Shown here: positions 34,419 to 36,324 of the stretch, piece after piece | How positions within the stretch are numbered: position 1 is the first letter of the stretch | Layout: each line of letters begins with the position of its first letter | Source of the DNA: Deltaproteobacteria bacterium | GTDB lineage: Bacteria > CG2-30-53-67 | DNA length: 36,324 nt | Direction: 5' to 3' | NCBI GenBank assembly: GCA_013151235.1 | Contig: JAADIO010000059.1 | Coordinates: 1 to 36,324, forward strand | Position numbers and translations under genes: made by a program | Notes under the pieces: generated by a model | What the model was told of the DNA's origin: nothing | Seen by the model: only the letters and a program-made list of their open reading frames with translations | Database searches by the model: none

Positions 34419-34916
34419 ATGAAGTGCATCAGTTGCGGCGCAAGGATGAAGAAAAAGATCGGCAACTATCGTTATGACGAATCCGGCCTGAAGGATGTGA
34501 CCCTGGCCGGGGTGCCGATATATACATGCCGTTGCGGGGAGATCTCTCCCCTGATCCGGAATACCGATGAACTGCACCGGGTCATTGCGTACATGCTCAC
34601 AAAGAAGACGGCTCCCCTAACCGGCCCCGAGTTCCGTTTTCTCCGGAAAGAGATGGGAATGAACGCCAAAGAGATTGCAAAACTCCTCGGGGTGTCACCG
34701 ATAACGGTTTCACGGTGGGAGACCGGCAACAAGAATATCGGAAACTCCAACGACCGGCTGATCCGCCTGATCTATATCCGGCACCTGGAAGGCCTCTGTT
34801 CAAAATTCATCGATACGGATATGAAAACGGTTCTGTACAACATCACCCCTGAACACTCCGGGAAAGTCACCATCCCCGTCGACCGGCTCCCCGATCTGCT
34901 TCCCTGTACGGTCTGA
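34419..34916 (+). CDS. YgiT/MqsA-type antitoxin (zinc finger + HTH)
   Basis: The 165-residue protein has an N-terminal zinc-finger-like part (MKCISCG, then YTCRCGE) and an XRE-family helix-turn-helix at about 62-105 (FRFLRKEMGMNAKEIAKLLGVSPITVSRWETG). This is the MqsA/YgiT layout, where the N-domain binds the toxin and the HTH represses the operon. The second zinc pair is CxC rather than CxxC. About 50 extra C-terminal residues follow the HTH. GGGAGA precedes the ATG. The toxin-first gene order matches mqsRA and higBA loci. Confidence 0.85.
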   Translation: MKCISCGARMKKKIGNYRYDESGLKDVTLAGVPIYTCRCGEISPLIRNTDELHRVIAYMLTKKTAPLTGPEFRFLRKEMGMNAKEIAKLLGVSPITVSRWETGNKNIGNSNDRLIRLIYIRHLEGLCSKFIDTDMKTVLYNITPEHSGKVTIPVDRLPDLLPCTV

Positions 34917-35141
34917 TAACCACGATTGCCCTGAAATCCCGGTCGGAACCTGCTGAAAAATCCGGTGTCTTCATTTTTCTGCGCGACTTTTCCCTTTCTC
35001 AAGTTACTGATATAACAGAATGTCTTCAAAGAGTGGCGAGTTGCACCATCTGTCGGCACCTGAGCATACTCTCATAGCAACAAGGGGCACCAAGAAAATC
35101 GCCAATAACACCATACGGTTAGCCTATGCCACAAACAAACC

Positions 35142-35170
35142 TTGACAAACGGTTATTTTTTGAGTATTTT
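35142..35170 (+). promoter_or_regulatory. Sigma70-type promoter of the PEP-CTERM gene
   Basis: TTGACA (35142-35147) and TATTTT (35165-35170) are 17 bases apart, 34 bases before the ATG at 35204. The preceding gap (34917-35141) shows no other recognisable feature. Confidence 0.65.
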
Positions 35171-35203
35171 GCTCTTGCGTATACAACCAAGGAGGGAAAG
35201 GCG

Positions 35204-35974
35204 ATGAAAAATTTTTCTGGGAAGATGGTTTCGCGGTTGGCGGCGGGGGTTTTCGCTGTCTTGGTTATTTTCTGCTTTTTGGCTGGGAGCGCGGAGGCGG
35301 TGTCTACCGTTACCGCTCGTATTGAGCCGTATGGAGAACAGATCGGGCTTCGGGATGCCGGATATTACAACGGCATCTACATAATTGACATTGACGGCAA
35401 GGACTATCAGGCGATGCTGAATTTGCCGGATTTACCGCTTATTGGTGGTTTTGGAATGGGTAACTCTACGGATTTCCTGCCGTTCCAGGCGGAGCTGTAT
35501 GATTTCGCCGATATTCAGGCGACTGGCGGGCCGTATCCGGACCGGATCACGGCTTCGGAGTATAACCAGAGCGCTGATGTATTTGTTACCGCTCTTTTGG
35601 GATACAACCCGCCGGATCCGCTCTGGGCTGCGGGGCTCGGGGATTGCCTTTGGGAATCCATATATGGCACAATTGGTGCGTTCCAAGGAGACCCGACATT
35701 ATCTTACTCGAGTCGGGTATATGATACATCAACAGGTATGACGATGTATGACGCCTACAAGACGCTGTGGCCCCTCAATCCGAATATGGATTGGAGCGGA
35801 GATATGTGGGTTTTGTCTGAAGTGCAAGGGGTAGAGCAAAATTTTTTTGTCTTCGCCACGCCTGTGGGGCTTGCGGGTGGGGCTCCGGTGCCGGAACCGG
35901 CGTCGCTTTTCCTCATCGGGACGGGTATCGTCGGGATTCTGGCGATACGGTCGTCAAAGAAAAGGTGGCAATAA
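35204..35974 (+). CDS. PEP-CTERM sorting-domain protein
   Basis: The 256-residue precursor has a signal peptide (about 33 residues, ending AEA) and a C-terminal PEP-CTERM tripartite tail: VPEPAS, a hydrophobic helix (LFLIGTGIVGILAI) and a basic end (RSSKKRW). Such proteins are cut and sorted to the surface or the exopolysaccharide matrix by exosortase, which is not encoded here. The middle part is a beta-rich domain of unknown function. The start at 35204 has AAGGAGGG upstream; an earlier in-frame start would include the promoter. Codon use and GC content are lower than in the left 33 kb, fitting a transferred segment. Confidence 0.88.
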   Translation: MKNFSGKMVSRLAAGVFAVLVIFCFLAGSAEAVSTVTARIEPYGEQIGLRDAGYYNGIYIIDIDGKDYQAMLNLPDLPLIGGFGMGNSTDFLPFQAELYDFADIQATGGPYPDRITASEYNQSADVFVTALLGYNPPDPLWAAGLGDCLWESIYGTIGAFQGDPTLSYSSRVYDTSTGMTMYDAYKTLWPLNPNMDWSGDMWVLSEVQGVEQNFFVFATPVGLAGGAPVPEPASLFLIGTGIVGILAIRSSKKRWQ

Positions 35975-35978
35975 CCAC

Positions 35979-36010
35979 AGCGGGACGCGAATGCGCCCCG
36001 CTTTTTTTTT
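35979..36010 (+). terminator. Rho-independent terminator of the PEP-CTERM gene
   Basis: AGCGGG-A-CGC and GCG-C-CCCGCT form a stem with one internal mismatch and a GAAT loop, followed by nine or more T. It starts five bases after the stop codon. Confidence 0.88.
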
Positions 36011-36058
36011 GCTGAAAATGTTTCTTTTGCCCACTTGTTTCATCCTCTCAGGCGATAC

Positions 36059-36324
36059 TTAATTAAAATCGTATTTGCACAATACCCCACCAACATTGCC
36101 AGCATATTTCCCTCCCGGACAGGATGCGTCTTTTTCAAGCGACCAAAACATTGAGAATGGAGCCGTACATACTGGATTGGTATTTTGCGTGCAGTAATAT
36201 ATCCCTTCGTTAAAAAAAACACCTGGACCTGTTGATTTTGGTATCAAAGGAAGAGATGGCATAAATTTCTTTATCTCCGTGTTTACAGCCGGATTCTGCG
36301 GATACAAATCAAAGAAACCGCAAT
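36059..36324 (-). CDS. 3' end of an unidentified gene (pilin-like tail?)
   Basis: A minus-strand frame is open from the right edge to a stop at 36059, giving the last 87 or so residues of a protein that starts outside the window. It is rich in Gly, Asn and aromatic residues with five Cys in the visible part (for example YYCTQNTNPVC, DASCPGGKY and a final VLCKYDFN). A Cys-containing C-terminal tail of this sort recalls type IV pilin or pseudopilin C-termini, but no family can be assigned. It is convergent with the PEP-CTERM gene. Confidence 0.5.
   Translation of the reverse strand, partial: CGFFDLYPQNPAVNTEIKKFMPSLPLIPKSTGPGVFFNEGIYYCTQNTNPVCTAPFSMFWSLEKDASCPGGKYAGNVGGVLCKYDFN

Noticed and set aside
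1-36324. CRISPR array or rRNA genes
   Set aside because: No regularly spaced direct repeats with unique spacers and no rRNA-like sequence were seen.

Overview
The window is about 36 kb of GC-rich bacterial chromosome ending in an AT-richer segment that looks like the start of an inserted element. The gene content suggests an anaerobic, selenocysteine-using, Gram-negative bacterium, probably a Deltaproteobacterium in the broad sense (Desulfobacterota or Desulfuromonadota-like). The signs are a selenoprotein, a membrane-bound [NiFe] hydrogenase with most of its maturation genes, a B12-dependent ribonucleotide reductase, a FadL-type outer-membrane protein, PEP-CTERM and YgiT-type toxin-antitoxin genes, and palindromic dispersed repeats. 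The lineage is an inference from gene types only.

Layout. 1-1.8 kb: a small exported DUF4124-glutaredoxin whose active-site Cys codon is TGA, with a SECIS-like hairpin just behind it, followed by a histidine kinase. 1.9-5.6 kb: a DUF255 thioredoxin-like protein, convergent and overlapping with a divergent ATP-type PEP carboxykinase. 5.9-10 kb, minus strand: a FadL-family porin and two distantly related exported proteins of unknown function. 10.2-13.1 kb, minus strand: lpdA, gcvH and a PHP-family phosphatase. 13.2-17.3 kb, plus strand: moaC, a radical SAM protein with a C-terminal STAS-like domain, and an exported FG-GAP-like protein. 17.4-20.3 kb, minus strand: a GAF-GGDEF diguanylate cyclase and a FabF-like ketosynthase.

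20.5-30.6 kb is the hydrogenase locus: hypE-hypA-hypF, an OsmC-family gene, a Tat-exported small subunit, the large subunit, a cytochrome b, the maturation protease and hypC on the plus strand, with hypD facing them on the minus strand. No hypB is present in the window. Together these genes would make and insert the Ni-Fe(CN)2CO centre and build a periplasmic, quinone-linked H2 enzyme. The small subunit has Asn where the second Cys of the proximal-cluster CxxC motif normally sits, and a long palindromic repeat separates the two structural genes.

30.8-33.7 kb: class II ribonucleotide reductase nrdJ with a sigma70-type promoter overlapped by two NrdR-box-like palindromes. At 33.8 kb lies the 3' two-thirds of a selenocysteine tRNA gene (anticodon TCA, 8-bp acceptor strand, GCCA end) without its 5' part. 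This is what one end of an element integrated at selC looks like. To the right of it the DNA is AT-richer and holds a DUF4258/YgiT-type toxin-antitoxin pair, a PEP-CTERM protein and a gene running off the edge.

The most notable points are the selenocysteine glutaredoxin fusion, the selC-derived attachment-site remnant, the radical SAM-STAS fusion, and the altered ligand sets of the hydrogenase small subunit and the PEP carboxykinase.
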